Shown one piece after another: positions 20,101-31,800 of a stretch of DNA of 64,000 nt. Source of the stretch: Rhizophlyctis rosea. Its lineage: Eukaryota > Chytridiomycota > Chytridiomycetes > Rhizophlyctidales > Rhizophlyctidaceae. Position numbers and translations under genes: made by a program. The first letter of the stretch is position 1. Every line of letters starts with the position of its first letter. The notes under the pieces are model-generated. The model was given only the letters and a program-made list of their open reading frames with translations. It was not told where the DNA came from and did no database searches. Location: contig JADGJC010000168.1 of NCBI GenBank assembly GCA_027596075.1, forward strand, positions 1-64,000. Direction: 5' to 3'.

Positions 20101-22974
20101 GTAAGTAGTTTCATTTCATTTCCTTGATTCTGATCATTTTTTCGTTGACGACGCATAAAAACAGCGGCGAAGATAAAGAAAGCAGACAACAAGAAGAATT
20201 GATCAAACTTGCAGCGCGCACCCTAGCACTGCCAGTGGCTCGAGCGTTGTTGACGTTTGCTACCGCAATGCCCAGTCAGACGGGTTACTTCCCAATGCCA
20301 AAGCTGGAAGTGAGCGCGACGTTCAAAACTGCACCCACTGCCAAAGTCAAACTCGACCCGACGAAAAGCAAAATCCCACCTGATCTTCTTGACTGGCCCG
20401 GTTTCCACGACGGAGTCGCATGGGCTCTTCGTATCCCTCCATCTGCCGCCGAGTTCGATGGGTCGTGGATTGGCTTTCAAGGAGGGTATGGTCCTGATCC
20501 GAAAGATCCTTCAGCAAATCTTCCTACACGTCATGCGGGCTTCTTGCTCGGACTTGGGTTAACGGGGCATCTGAAGAATCTCAATCGGGACAGGCATATG
20601 GAGTATCTGCACCAGCAACTTCCGTTTGTGTCGATGGGGTACATGCTCGGATTGGGTGCGACTAGGTTCGCAACGGGGGACCTTGAAGCGAGCCGGCTGG
20701 TTTACGTGCATCTTCCTAAGTTGGAAGCAGGAGAAGATCCATCGATGGTGCGGTCGGCTTGTGCTGTGTCCTTGGCGTTGTTGCATATACAGTCAAATGG
20801 CAGTCAGTTCCATGTGCAAAGGTTGCTTGAGGAGATGCGCGGGATGGAGCGGGTCAACCTGGACGGGCCGAATAGGTTGCGGGAGACCTACGCCACTTCT
20901 TGCGGTCTTGCCATCGTGAGTTTTTGTGACATACTGCGGTCTTTTTATCAATGTACTGAGGAAACACACAGGGATTGATGATGCTGGGAAGAGCGCACCA
21001 GGTCCGTAAACCTGCGGAATCGACATGGGATCTCGCCAAAGCGATGCTCCACTTGACAACCAGCGTCAACGCAGACATAACCGAAGTCGGCGCAACAGTA
21101 GCCATCGGCTTGGGGTATTTCAAATCAAACAACGCGGAAATTGCGAACACCCTTGTGATACCCAAGAACCAATCTCAGCTGGATCAAACTCGACCGCACG
21201 TCCTCCAACTCCGTGTATTGGCTCGGAACCTGATCATGTGGGATTCCATTCAGCCGACTAAGGAGTGGATTCGAAAACAGATACCGCGGTATTTGTTCGA
21301 TATTGGGAGGAAGGATGATGTCAATGCTCGGTCTGTGGAGTATGATCCGAGTTCTGGGATGGAGGCTACGTGGAGTATTATTGCGGGGGCGTGTTTTAGT
21401 ATTGGGTTAAAGTTTGCTGGGACGGGGGATGTGGGGATCCGGGATTTGTTGTTGAAGCATTTGGATGTCTTCATTGATGTGGGGGCTTCGAAGAGTATGT
21501 GTTTGATGAGGGCGTATTGGATGAGCAGCAGGTACTGATGGAGTCAAGCAGGCATAGACTTCGAATATCCAGCGCTGATGAAGAAAGCGCTTGCTCGCAA
21601 TTGCATGGACGCCGTTATCATCGCTGTCAGCTTGGTGATGGTTGGAACGGGCGACCTCGACGTGTTCCGCCAAGTGCGACGACTCCACGGACGTGAAGAT
21701 GGAATGCCGATCAAGGATTTCAATTACGGGAATCACATGGCGGCTCATATGGCCCTCGGGTTTTTGTTCCTTGGCGGTGGGAGGTACACTATCAGCCAGA
21801 CTGATCGAGCTGTTGGGCTTTTGGTGTGCGCGTTGCTTCCGCCCTTCCCGCAGCATCCGACGCAAAACATGGGGGTTCTTCAGGCGTTGAGGCATTTGTG
21901 GGTGTTGGCGGTTGAACCGAGGGTGTTGGTTACGCAGGATGCTCATACGGGACATGTTATGTCCTTGCCGATTGTGGTTAGGTTTGGAGCGGATGGAGGG
22001 GATCCTGTGACTATGACGACGCCGTGCATGCTTCCACCGCTGTGGATTGTTCACAGCATCAGTAGTGATAGTGAGAGGTGTTGGCCGATTGAGTTGGAGG
22101 TGCATGGGAATCAAGCTCTGCAGGAGAAGTTGCAGAAGACTGGGGTGATGTTGGTGCAAGCGAGGAAGAGCATGCTTCAGGTAGGAATCCACCACCAATC
22201 TCGCTTCAACAGCTTCAACCTTTGGATTGGTGTATTGATCTCAACGTCCAGACCGAAGCCAAATGGAACGAGATCCTACAGTTCTCTTCTGCGAGCGGTC
22301 TCACGAATCCAGCATCAGTTCCCATGGTGGAGGACGCAACGTCTCTGATATCATGGAAACGATACGTCAGGAACAGCAGCGACGCCTCTCACGGATCAAA
22401 CGCATGGACAAACATCATCAAAGAATGCGTCGCGCACGAAAAGCGCAGCTTGTTCCAGACGCATTTGTGGCTACATAATTTGTTGGCGAACTTTGCGGAG
22501 CGGGTGACGGTGGATGCGATTTGGAATTTGAAGTTGGTGTTTGCGTGTTGTGGGGTTGAGAAGGGGGGTGGTGGGAATGTTAGTGGTGTGAGTTCGGGGT
22601 CGGGGTCGTCGATGATGGATGTTTCGTTGTTGTGGACGGTGCAGAAGAAGGTTGTGGTGGAGTTTGCGAAGTGGGAAGGGAGTGGTAGTGTTTTGCCGGG
22701 TGGAGGGTCGTTGGAGAGGGCGTTGGAGGTGTTTGTTGTTGGTGGGAGGGTTGAGGAGGAGGTTAGGGGGAGGGATTACGAGATTGTGGCGGCATACATG
22801 TTGTGGCATCAGTGGCCTGCGGAGGGGATGTTGAGGAGTTTGGTGGGCGATGTGAGGAGGATGAAGGAGCAGGGTATGGGTGGGAAGGAGGTTATGATTC
22901 GTGTGATGAAGGGGATGAAGGGGACGCCTTTTGCGACGATGCAGAAGGTGCTTTTGTGTATGCAGAAATTGTAA
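17167..22974 (+). CDS. APC1: anaphase-promoting complex subunit 1 (APC1/Cut4 family)
   Basis: Seven exons join in frame to about 1,825 residues, a usual length for APC1. Introns lie near 18,252-18,304, 19,859-19,892, 20,102-20,165, 20,915-20,972, 21,497-21,550 and 22,180-22,250. The N-terminal part is a beta-rich region with low-complexity loops. The middle and C-terminal part has helical PC-type repeats, seen as Gly-rich helices such as G-F-L-L-G-L-G-L-T-G, G-Y-M-L-G-L-G-A and V-A-I-G-L-G-Y-F. The segment L-A-R-N-L-I-M-W-D-S-I-Q-P-T is a strong APC1 marker. APC1 is the largest scaffold of the APC/C ubiquitin ligase, which targets cyclin B and securin for destruction in the nucleus. The last exon has strong G/T bias and a Gly/Ser loop (near 22,565-22,610). 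The start ATG matches the family's N-terminus. Confidence 0.92.
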
Positions 22975-23208
22975 ATAGTCCCAATTGTTAAATTTGCACA
23001 ATGCAAAACTTGCACATATAGGAACTGGTACGGTTCGATGTGGTGTTAAACTGAATATTTTATTTACTTTCTCTATATGAGACACGAAAGGTCTCACTTG
23101 GTATCCATTGCCTACACGTGCAATTTAGACGACTTGAAGAAACAGAAAAATGGAATAGTTATCTACACATGAACAATCTGTCGCCGGACGGAACATAAAT
23201 GAACACGT

Positions 23209-24864
23209 TCATTGATGAGACCGCTGCCCGTCCCACGCATCAATAAAGTCGGCCAGTTTCGGGGTATTGACGACTCGGACGCCTTCGTCATCGTCCTTCA
23301 CTACCCGGAGCTTGACTTCTTCTGGCACGCCGTCCCGCCCGATATGACGGTAATGGCAGGATGTGCCGAATGGGCATGAGCCTTCGCCATGGTTGTAGTG
23401 TTTGCAGTCGATTTGGCTGTTTTGGGGTTTGCACGTTAACAATCCGGCATCACTCATGAGCAATTATAAGGGGGGAACTTTATACCTAAGTTTATACTTA
23501 TAATCCTCGATCACTCTCTCCTTCTCGGCTGGATCAACAACCCAGACCGCCGATGGTACTACAAAGTGCGTTACTTCGCGGCAGATGGGGCAACGCTATG
23601 GTCAACAGTAATATTTAGTTCCGTGCCGTTGCATCAAGTAAAATTTCAATTGATCCCAACCTTTGAGGTGTCCATTCCTTCATTGGTCCGCCATGTTCGG
23701 ATGCATTCAAGACACACGCAATGATCGCAGTCTGGCATGGTGATGGGTCAATTCAAGGTGTTTGGACATCCAATTGCGTTTGAGACCACCAATACATACT
23801 CAACAACCCAAACCGCGGATCCTGCTTGCCCATAACTCTCTCCATGCAAACCACACACTCCATCGATTCACTATCGTCCGTCAACGCGTTCTGTCGGTCA
23901 ATCTCATCCTGCTTGTCGATGCATGCCCTGAGATGCTCTGAAAACGCGGGAGGGGGCTGAGTTTCCCAAAGTCCGAAAGGTCAAATGAATCATGATTGTT
24001 TACCTTCATGCTCCTGATCCGATGCATCGGGATGTAAACAATACTTCTCACAGGAGGGACATTGCAGGCCGTGCGTGTATCGGCATTTGTCCCCAAATTT
24101 GCAGTTTCCGTTCAACGCGAATGGGCATAAAGTGTTATCTGCACCAGCGCGAGGACTGTTGGTTGATGATCGTTCGACTACTACACCGATGTTGGATGCG
24201 CCTGCGGTGTCGGCATTCGTTCTGAGAGCTGCTGAATATGAAGAGGTGGGAGGGGGAGGATAAAACACCGTATCGTCCTCGTCGTCAGATTCTGGGTCTG
24301 AGTAAGTGAATTCTTCGGGCATATCCGATGGCCATGGTTCTTCTGAGCGGAAACCACCATAGGAGGGAGGCGCTTTCGGGTCGTTAAGAGACAGCTGGTC
24401 AAGGTCGGGGAGGTTATCACTATTCTTGCGAGCTAGAATGGCGTTGGCGTAGTCTGCATATGTAGAGCCAGAGCCGGACGCTACGTGTTCGGAGACTGGG
24501 GCGCGCGGTGTTGCAGGCGTCGCTTTTGGTGGTGTGTATGTTGAGGAGGACGGCGCGTTGGGTTTGCTGTGTGGCAGGGCACACCGCGAACCGTAGCGGC
24601 ACTCGCCTCGCAAGTAAACTGCGAACAGCAAGGACTCAAAATAAGCAATATGTTCTCTAGCAGAAGCAAAGATAGGCTAATAACTTACAGGTGCACACTA
24701 AGTCAGCTTGGTTGCCCTTATCGTGACTGAAAGGACACCTATTTCCCTTTTGACACGTTCCCATCAGGAAGAACTTGCAGGGTACTTGTCCGATGGTCAG
24801 GTTAGAGCACATACCACCTGGGTTTCAATTGCCAAGTATACTTACCGTTTGACCGTTCCGACAT
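23209..24864 (-). CDS. makorin-type RING E3 ubiquitin ligase
   Basis: A spliced gene whose exons give about 430 residues with the makorin domain order. A CCCH finger (C-K-F-F-L-M-G-T-C-Q-K-G-N-R-C) sits directly after the start, then a second (L-R-G-E-C-R-Y-G-S-R-C), a Ser/Pro/acidic linker and a third (A-L-N-G-N-C-K-F-G-D-K-C). The makorin Cys-His patch L-Q-C-P-S-C-E-K-Y-C-L-H-P follows, then the RING (C-V-V-C-M-E-R, C-D-H-C-V-C-L-E-C, C-P-I-C-R-E) and a last CCCH (C-K-H-Y-N-H-G-E-G-S-C). Makorins are RNA-binding E3 ligases. RING residues are complete, so activity is expected. The ATG at 24864 is followed after six codons by a phase-1 intron. It is divergent from the phosphodiesterase gene over 212 bp. 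Confidence 0.9.
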
Positions 24865-25076
24865 TTTTTGCACTTCTGTTTGGGAAAATGTGTAGAAGTA
24901 TTGCAGATGAGTTTATTGGCACTCAGTAATCAGCGGCGTTTGGGTGTGCCATCAAAAATAGCCTGCATGGTGGCACATGGATTGCGTGGCTGCGCCATTT
25001 CACCCGTCAGATTCGCACAAGGGGGAGGTTTTTTTCAACTTTTTTGATCTTCGCATCTACACCTCCAAAGCAAGCA

Positions 25077-27502
25077 ATGGACGAAGACTACGCTACGGCT
25101 CTTGCACTTCAACTAGCCGAGTATGAAGACCACGAAGCAGCTGGTTCCTCCAGCCGGTCCTATGGTCAAGCGCAAGCTGGCAATAACGATGCGGCGATCG
25201 CGATGATGTTGCAAGCCGAAGAATTCCGAAAGGCTTATGACCCACCTCCAGCCGCACTAACCGCGCGCAGCCAAGACGGAAGAAACTATCTTCGCTTCCG
25301 TATGTATCTATGTTATTGAATCGGTTTTATGCAACTCACTCATCATGAGTCAGTTAGGCTCGGGTGCCGTTTTGCAAACGTATGTCAAAGGTGACAGCGA
25401 CTGGCAAGAACATAACGGAGTGAAGCTACCGTATGTTTGTTTTGAAGTAAGCAGCAATGGTTCCTCACTTTCGCACCTCGAATTATCGCTTTCCTGACGC
25501 CTTTATTCAGGAACTAGTACACCACCGCGACCTCGAAGCAGTGTTACTAACATCCTTCGCCACCTCTCCCGAATGGCTCGACACCGTCATACCCGCACCA
25601 ATACCCGTAACATATGTATGTCACTCAGAGACAAAGGAGGGTACCTTCCCACGCTATGACCGGCCAAACAGCACGTGGATCTTTCCGGACAAAGGATACA
25701 AGAAAGAACTGTACAAGTGCTTCCATCCGAAAGTACTCATACTGCGATTCCGCGGTGCGGATGGGGTCTTGGATGGGAAAACATTCCTACGCGTCGTAAT
25801 CAGTTCGGGAAACATGATTCCGGAGGATTATAGCTGTGTGGAGAATGTCTTGTTTGTTCAAGTGAGATAGTGGAATGTTTGTTTACTTTTGAGGCAATTT
25901 GATAGTAATCAAGGTATCTAGGATTTCCCTCTCTTAGCGCCAGATCAGCAACACACATACACATCAAAACTGGCATATGAGTTTCCACGGTACTTGTCAG
26001 GTTTTTTGGCAGCCATCGATGTCCCAAAGGATCCGTGGATATCGTTACTTGCCAAGTATGACTACTCGCGCGTGAGGGTGAGGCTGGTAGCCAGGTGCGA
26101 TCGGATGATCGATCAATCTTGACCTCAATACTGATACCACAGCAGTGTTCCAGGACAATACTTTGAAAAGCCTCGGCGGCCAATGGAGTCACCTCATCCC
26201 GGAGTCCCCAGTCTTCGTTCCTTTATCGAGCTCGGACTGGTCCGCTTGCAATCAATAGTTTCTGACATAAGACGGCAAAATAACATGTTTGCGCGGGACA
26301 GCTCGACTAGAGAAGAAGGAGAGCCCGAGGCGTCGGAATCATCAGAATCATTTGATATGAATTTCCAGTATCAGACATCGAGTTTGGGAGATCTCACGTT
26401 GACGTCATGGCTGAGATCGTTTTGTTATCTGGCTGCCGGACGTAACGAACCTAGCAGAAAATACGCAGAAGGAGACCGCAAGCGTCGAAAACCAACCAGC
26501 GCTAATAAACAACGGAAGAAAAAGCGGGTCCAAGTCCAGAGGGATGAAGGTTTCGACCTCGGTATCGATGAATTTTTGGATCCACCTTCCCCTCCAGCCG
26601 ATAATACGCCGCCGCCGTTCACGCTACCCATTACCGTCGTGTATCCTACGGAGAAGCATATCATGGATATGGTGCAGCGTGGGGTGGTGGGGGGTGGGAC
26701 GATGATGAAGGAAGATCAGTGGGAGAAGCCTAATTTTCCGAAGTCGTGTTTACGGGCGTGTCGGTCAAAGCGGGTTGCGTTTATTCATTGTAATGTGCTT
26801 TTGGGGAAGTATGTTGAGAGGGATAGGAAGGAGGGTGGTGGAGTTGTGGTTGGCGATGTCGACGAGACGGATTTTAGGAGATCTGGGAGGGGTTATATCT
26901 ACGTGGTATGTGGAATTTAGATCCTTCTGGTTCCCCGAGATGAATGTGCTCAACGCCGTCATTTGCAGGGTAGTCACAACTTTTCTCTCTCGGCTTGGGG
27001 CACCGTATCGACTCCACCACGCACTGAGGAAGATACAACAGATTCCGATGCAACTGATGACGGAAGCGGGCTTGCGCATGGACGAGTGCTGAATCGTAGC
27101 ATTCGGATGATGAACTGTGAGCTGGGGGTTGTGCTGGAGGTTGGGGAGGATGGAGTGATTGTTGGGGAGGAGGATAGGGGTTGTGATATTCCTTGGTTGG
27201 ATGGTGGTTTGGGGAGCAGGCTTGGAAGTGGGGATGCAGATGGTGATGATGGAAAGGGAGATAGATGTACAGTGAAGATTCCGGTAGAAGCTGTGTTAAT
27301 GCATGCGCCGGCGAAGGTGTATGAGGCGGACGATGTTCCTTGGATGCCGGAGAAGTGGAGGAGGGAGAATTGTAAGGATGAGGTTGATGAGGTGGGGTCT
27401 GAGGATGGGCATGATGAGAGGTTGGAGAATATGGTTTATGGGATTGGGTTTAGTGCTTGGGACTTGGAACCGCCTGATCCGTGGGAGAAAGAAGGGTTTT
27501 GA
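25077..27502 (+). CDS. tyrosyl-DNA phosphodiesterase family protein with UIM-like N-terminus
   Basis: Six exons join in frame. Residues 1-20 (E-D-Y-A-T-A-L-A-L-Q-L-A-E-Y-E) look like a ubiquitin-interacting motif. The first HKD half-site is F-H-P-K-V-L-I-L, followed by V-V-I-S-S-G-N-M-I, as in Tdp1. The second half keeps the late part (Y-V, then after an intron G-S-H-N-F-S-L-S-A-W-G), but the expected H-x-K reads F-I-H-C-N-V, so the lysine is Asn. Tdp1 removes topoisomerase I peptides and other 3' adducts from DNA. An intact second H-x-K is normally needed for full activity, so this protein may work differently. A basic, possibly nuclear-localising patch lies between the halves (K-Q-R-K-K-K-R). 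The C-terminus is acidic. Assignment to the family is firm; activity is not. Confidence 0.8.
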
Positions 27503-28877
27503 TGCTTTGGAATGTTTACAAAGTCAGCTTGCGTCAATCCTGCATTGCGTTGTGAAGGTGAACATTTTTTGATCTCGATAGATCAAGGAAGGGGGCGGTT
27601 CAAATCACTCTATCAGTGTTATCATCATCTTGAAGCCAGTGACGCAGAAGCTCGCAACGACTGATTCAAGTTGCAGGTTGTATTGCATTTTCCTGAACGA
27701 GTCGTTCGCAGTTTTGGAGACACAGTCAAATGAGCAATGTCGGTGGTGTGATTCGCTGCTGGGAATTGTTCATCGGATCGTTCCGTAGCTCAGCAAACAC
27801 ACCGTACAACAAACAGGGTTTGTGGTTGCCAAAGTTGACGGTTTGATCTTACCTCAAGAGTCGTACGTGGCCAGTCAGCATTGAGCAAGCGTGGAGTGGC
27901 AGGGCAGGAGAGGCAAAAGGGTCCTTGCATTGCGGTGGATTACCCAAGCATCGTCTGAGTGACTTGACCAATGAAATTGGGCCAACAACTCTCCTACAAT
28001 GTCGCCAGGAGCAATTTAGCCATTAGCGGGCTTTGTGATGGCGCAGTCACGGATGAATTTTTCCACGGGTGCCAACTTGGCTTCTGCAAACTTCAGGCTA
28101 TTCTTATCCCGACGCGCCTTTGATTATGATGTCTCAGTCTCGATCGGATTCGGACGACCGAAGCCAGATGGTTCTGGAGTGTCGCTACCAAGGTGGATAA
28201 ACAGCCTGCCTATACGTAGGGTTAGTTCACCGTGATGGAGGTTTGTCATCCACCCATTCCCTTCATCTCAATCAGGTCCAAATGGGGTGGACAAAGTTTT
28301 TCAGTCGACGGGAAAAGGGTTTGATCAGAACCCGTTGCTGCTTCAGACGCTTCGGCAGATCGGAGGGTCCATTATTGTTGTGGCCCGAATGATGCCCAAG
28401 ACGCCCTATGCTCGACATATGGCTGGGCCAATATAGTGATTTTGAGATTGCATGAAAGTTGCCCGAGCCCTAAGGCACTGTATTACGGGGGACACCCAAA
28501 TAGGGCCGCGCCACGTCCAGGACACGTTTCCACCGGATTTTATCAATACCCGCTCCGGACGGAAGGGGTGGATCTGGTGCATCTATCCTCAACTGGCTGT
28601 GTCCGCAGTATTTGAAGAACAGACGCCAGCCGGAAGAACCAATAAGCTTACACTAGCTGGGCAACGGTGTGGTGAGGTTAGAACCTTCTATAGGGTGAAA
28701 AATTCATATATATAAAAAGTTTGCACGACCTCCTCTCTCTAACGTCTTCCACAACTCTTGACGTGCGCAAAAAACAAAAAACTCCAAGTAGCGGCAACGG
28801 CCACATATCCAACATCGCTGGCGACATCCAGCAACACACTTCCCTAACTTTCCACATTCCCGCTGGACGTTTTCACA
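27503..28877. other. 1.4-kb intergenic region upstream of the ABC transporter
   Basis: Contains only frames under 90 codons with no family resemblance. Its last 180 bp hold the transporter's promoter, listed separately. No repeat copy or RNA gene is recognised. Confidence 0.4.
28706..28719 (+). promoter_or_regulatory. TATA box and pyrimidine-rich leader of the ABC transporter
   Basis: TATATATAAAAAG lies about 160 bp before the ATG at 28878 and is followed by a CT-rich stretch (cctcctctctctaacg), the classic layout of strongly expressed fungal genes. Just upstream, agaaccttct at 28680-28689 has the form of a heat-shock-type nGAAnnTTCn unit, but one unit is weak evidence. Confidence 0.5.
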
Positions 28878-31800
28878 ATGTCAACGGACACCAAACATGA
28901 GGTGGCCGCGCCCGCCATCGAGGCAGTGGCACCAACACTAGAGGTTCGCCAATGGATGGTTTTTCGTTACCAACCTCTGCACCACTAATTGAGATTCCAT
29001 ATCTTCTATTTATCCGCCAACGTAGCCCGATATGGAAGTAGGAAAGCAACTGAGGGACCCGGAAGCTCAAGTTGAGTCCGTTGAGGCCGCTAAGAAGGGA
29101 GGATTTTTCGCAAGGTTCAAGAAACCTGCAGAAGCGAAGGACGCCAAACCCGCTGGACCTCCCCCACCTCCACCCGTTCCATTCTTCTCGCTATGGCGAT
29201 TCGCGACGCCCAGAGACAGGATTATGATCTTCATTGCTACTCTTTGCAGTGCTGGTGTTGGTAGGTTTCGTTTAGGACATTTAACTGTGCATGAGCCGGG
29301 TTCTCATGAATCGCCCCTGTCGCTAGGAACCCTCATGCCCGCATCCATCATCATCATGGGAAATCTGTTGAACGACTTTGGTAGTTTTAGTGGAGGAGGG
29401 GCTGACTTGACCGACGAGCAAAAGGCGGCGATGATGGCAAACTTCGACATTATGGCGCAAATGAGACCGACGATTTTGATCTTCTTTTATCTTGGCACTG
29501 CCAACTTGCTGGCGGGTTATCTTTGCCAATGCTTCTGGGTGCTCACTGGTGAGAACCAGACCAAGGTATGTTGGATGGTGCTTAAAGATCATGGATATAC
29601 TATGAATTGACTGTGAATGTCTATATGTAGCGCATTCGTGAACTCTATGTACACAGCATCCTCCGTCAAAACATCGGATGGTTCGATCTCGCCGAAGAAG
29701 GTTCCTTGACGACCCGTCTCGCACAGGACACCCAACTCATCCAGGACGGTATCAGTGAAAAGGCCGGTATGGCCGTCCAATGCTCCGCCCAATTCATCGC
29801 CGGTTTCGTCGTCGCTTTCGTCAAGGGATGGAGATTGTCTCTCGTCCTTTTGGCCTCTCTCCCCTTGATGGGTGTCGTAGGTTCCGTTATGGTCTTCATC
29901 ATCACCAAGTACGTCGGCAAGGGACAGGACGCCTACGCTGACGCCGGTGCCGTTGCCGAACAAATGATCGCTGGTATCCGTACTGTGTACTCTTTCTCCA
30001 TGCAAAAGCGATTCTCGGAGAAGTATGAAGTCCAGTTGGAGAAGGCTTACCAGAGTGATGTGAAGAAGGGCCGTGCTATTGGTGCTGGTTTCGGTTCCTT
30101 CATGTGCGTCATGTTCTTGACCTACGGTCTTGCCTTCTGGTACGGTGCCAAGCTCGTCCGTGACGACATCATGCAAGGTGGAAACGTTATGGTTGTGTTC
30201 TTCGCTATGCTTATGGGTGAGTTGGCGGGCTGTTGCTTCCACAGTCATGTACGTCGTTTTTAACATCAATCTGATATACAGGTGCAATGGCTTTGATCAT
30301 CCTGCCTCCCAGTATCTCCGCTTTCGGTAGCGCCCGTGGTGCCGCCTCAAAGATTTACGCCACCATTGACCGTGTCCCTGCCATCGACTCCGCCGGTGAG
30401 GGTGGTTACAAGCCCGACAAGATTGTCGGTGACATTGAGTTCAAGAACGTCGAGTTCCACTACCCCTCTCGTACCGACGTTCCCATCTTCAAGAACATGT
30501 CCCTCTCCATCAAGTCTGGTCAAACCGTTGCCTTCGTCGGCCCCTCTGGTTCCGGCAAATCCACCTCCGTCGGTCTCGTTCAGCGTTTTTACGACCCTAT
30601 TCAGGGTTCCGTGTCTTTGGACGGCAAGGACTTGAAGGAGTTGAACGTTAAGTGGCTTCGTCAGCAGATTGGTGTTGTCGGGTATGTACTTGTGGAAGTT
30701 GACTGATCTCTTGGTAATGGATCTCTGACTTCGGTCTCGTTATGTTTCAGACAAGAGCCCGTCCTCTTCAACATGTCCATCAAGCAGAACATCTTGTTGG
30801 GTGCTACCAGCAAGGATGTATCGGAGAAGGATGTCATCGAAGCTTGCAAACAGGCCAACTGCCACTCCTTCATCAGCAACTTGCCCCACGGTTATGATAC
30901 TATGGTCGGAGAGCACGGTGGTATGCTTTCTGGTGGTCAGAAGCAACGTATCGCTATTGCCCGTGCATTGATTAAGAACCCTCAGATTTTGTTGTTGGAT
31001 GAGGTGCGTTCTAGTCTGAGTGTACGGTCGATGCATATTGATTGCTCATATGACTCTTGATAGGCTACCTCGGCCCTCGACACTGCCTCCGAGCGTATCG
31101 TGCAAAGAGCATTGGACGCCGCCGCCCAGAACCGCACCACCATCGTCGTTGCCCACCGTCTGTCCACCATCAAGAACGCCGACTTGATCGTCGTTATGGA
31201 CAAGGGAGAAATCGTTGAGAAGGGCACCCACGACGAACTCATCGCCTTGGGCGGTGTCTACCACCAACTCGTCGAGAAGCAGAAGATCAAGACGAAGCAG
31301 GATGGCGGAGACACTTCTCACGAGAGCGAGGAGGAGGAGATCGCGAAGGACCTTGAGAAGGAGAAGGCAGAGGCGGCTGCTAAGGGCGGCGCCAAGGTCG
31401 AGGAAGTCAAGGATGAGAATGGTGTTGTTACGGAGACGAAGATCAACCTTGACAGTGCGGATGCGTTGGCTCGTCAGGCTTCTGCTAGGCGTAGGAAGGA
31501 GAAGCAGGAGAGGAAGGAGAAGGCTCATGGTGATTTCCTTGGTCGTGTTGTGAGGATGATGAAGCCTGAGTGGAACTTGTTGTTCATTGGGTGTCTTGGT
31601 GCTACTGTAGCTGGATGCGTGAGTATATCATGGAAACGACGTGGTGTTGCGGACTTGGCACTTAAACTCGTTATTTTAGATCTTCCCCGTCTTCGGTTTC
31701 ACTTTGGCTAGCATCATCACTACTCTCGTTACCGACCCTCATGACAACCCTGGCCCGATGTCCGGTGCTAACCTCTACGCTTTCATTTTCGGTATGTGTA

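Noticed and set aside
21407..23097. Long minus-strand frames opposite APC1
   Set aside because: Shadow frames created by codon bias of the APC1 exons; no splice logic or motifs.
28680..28705. Heat-shock element upstream of the transporter
   Set aside because: Only one good GAA-TTC unit; functional elements usually need three or more in phase.
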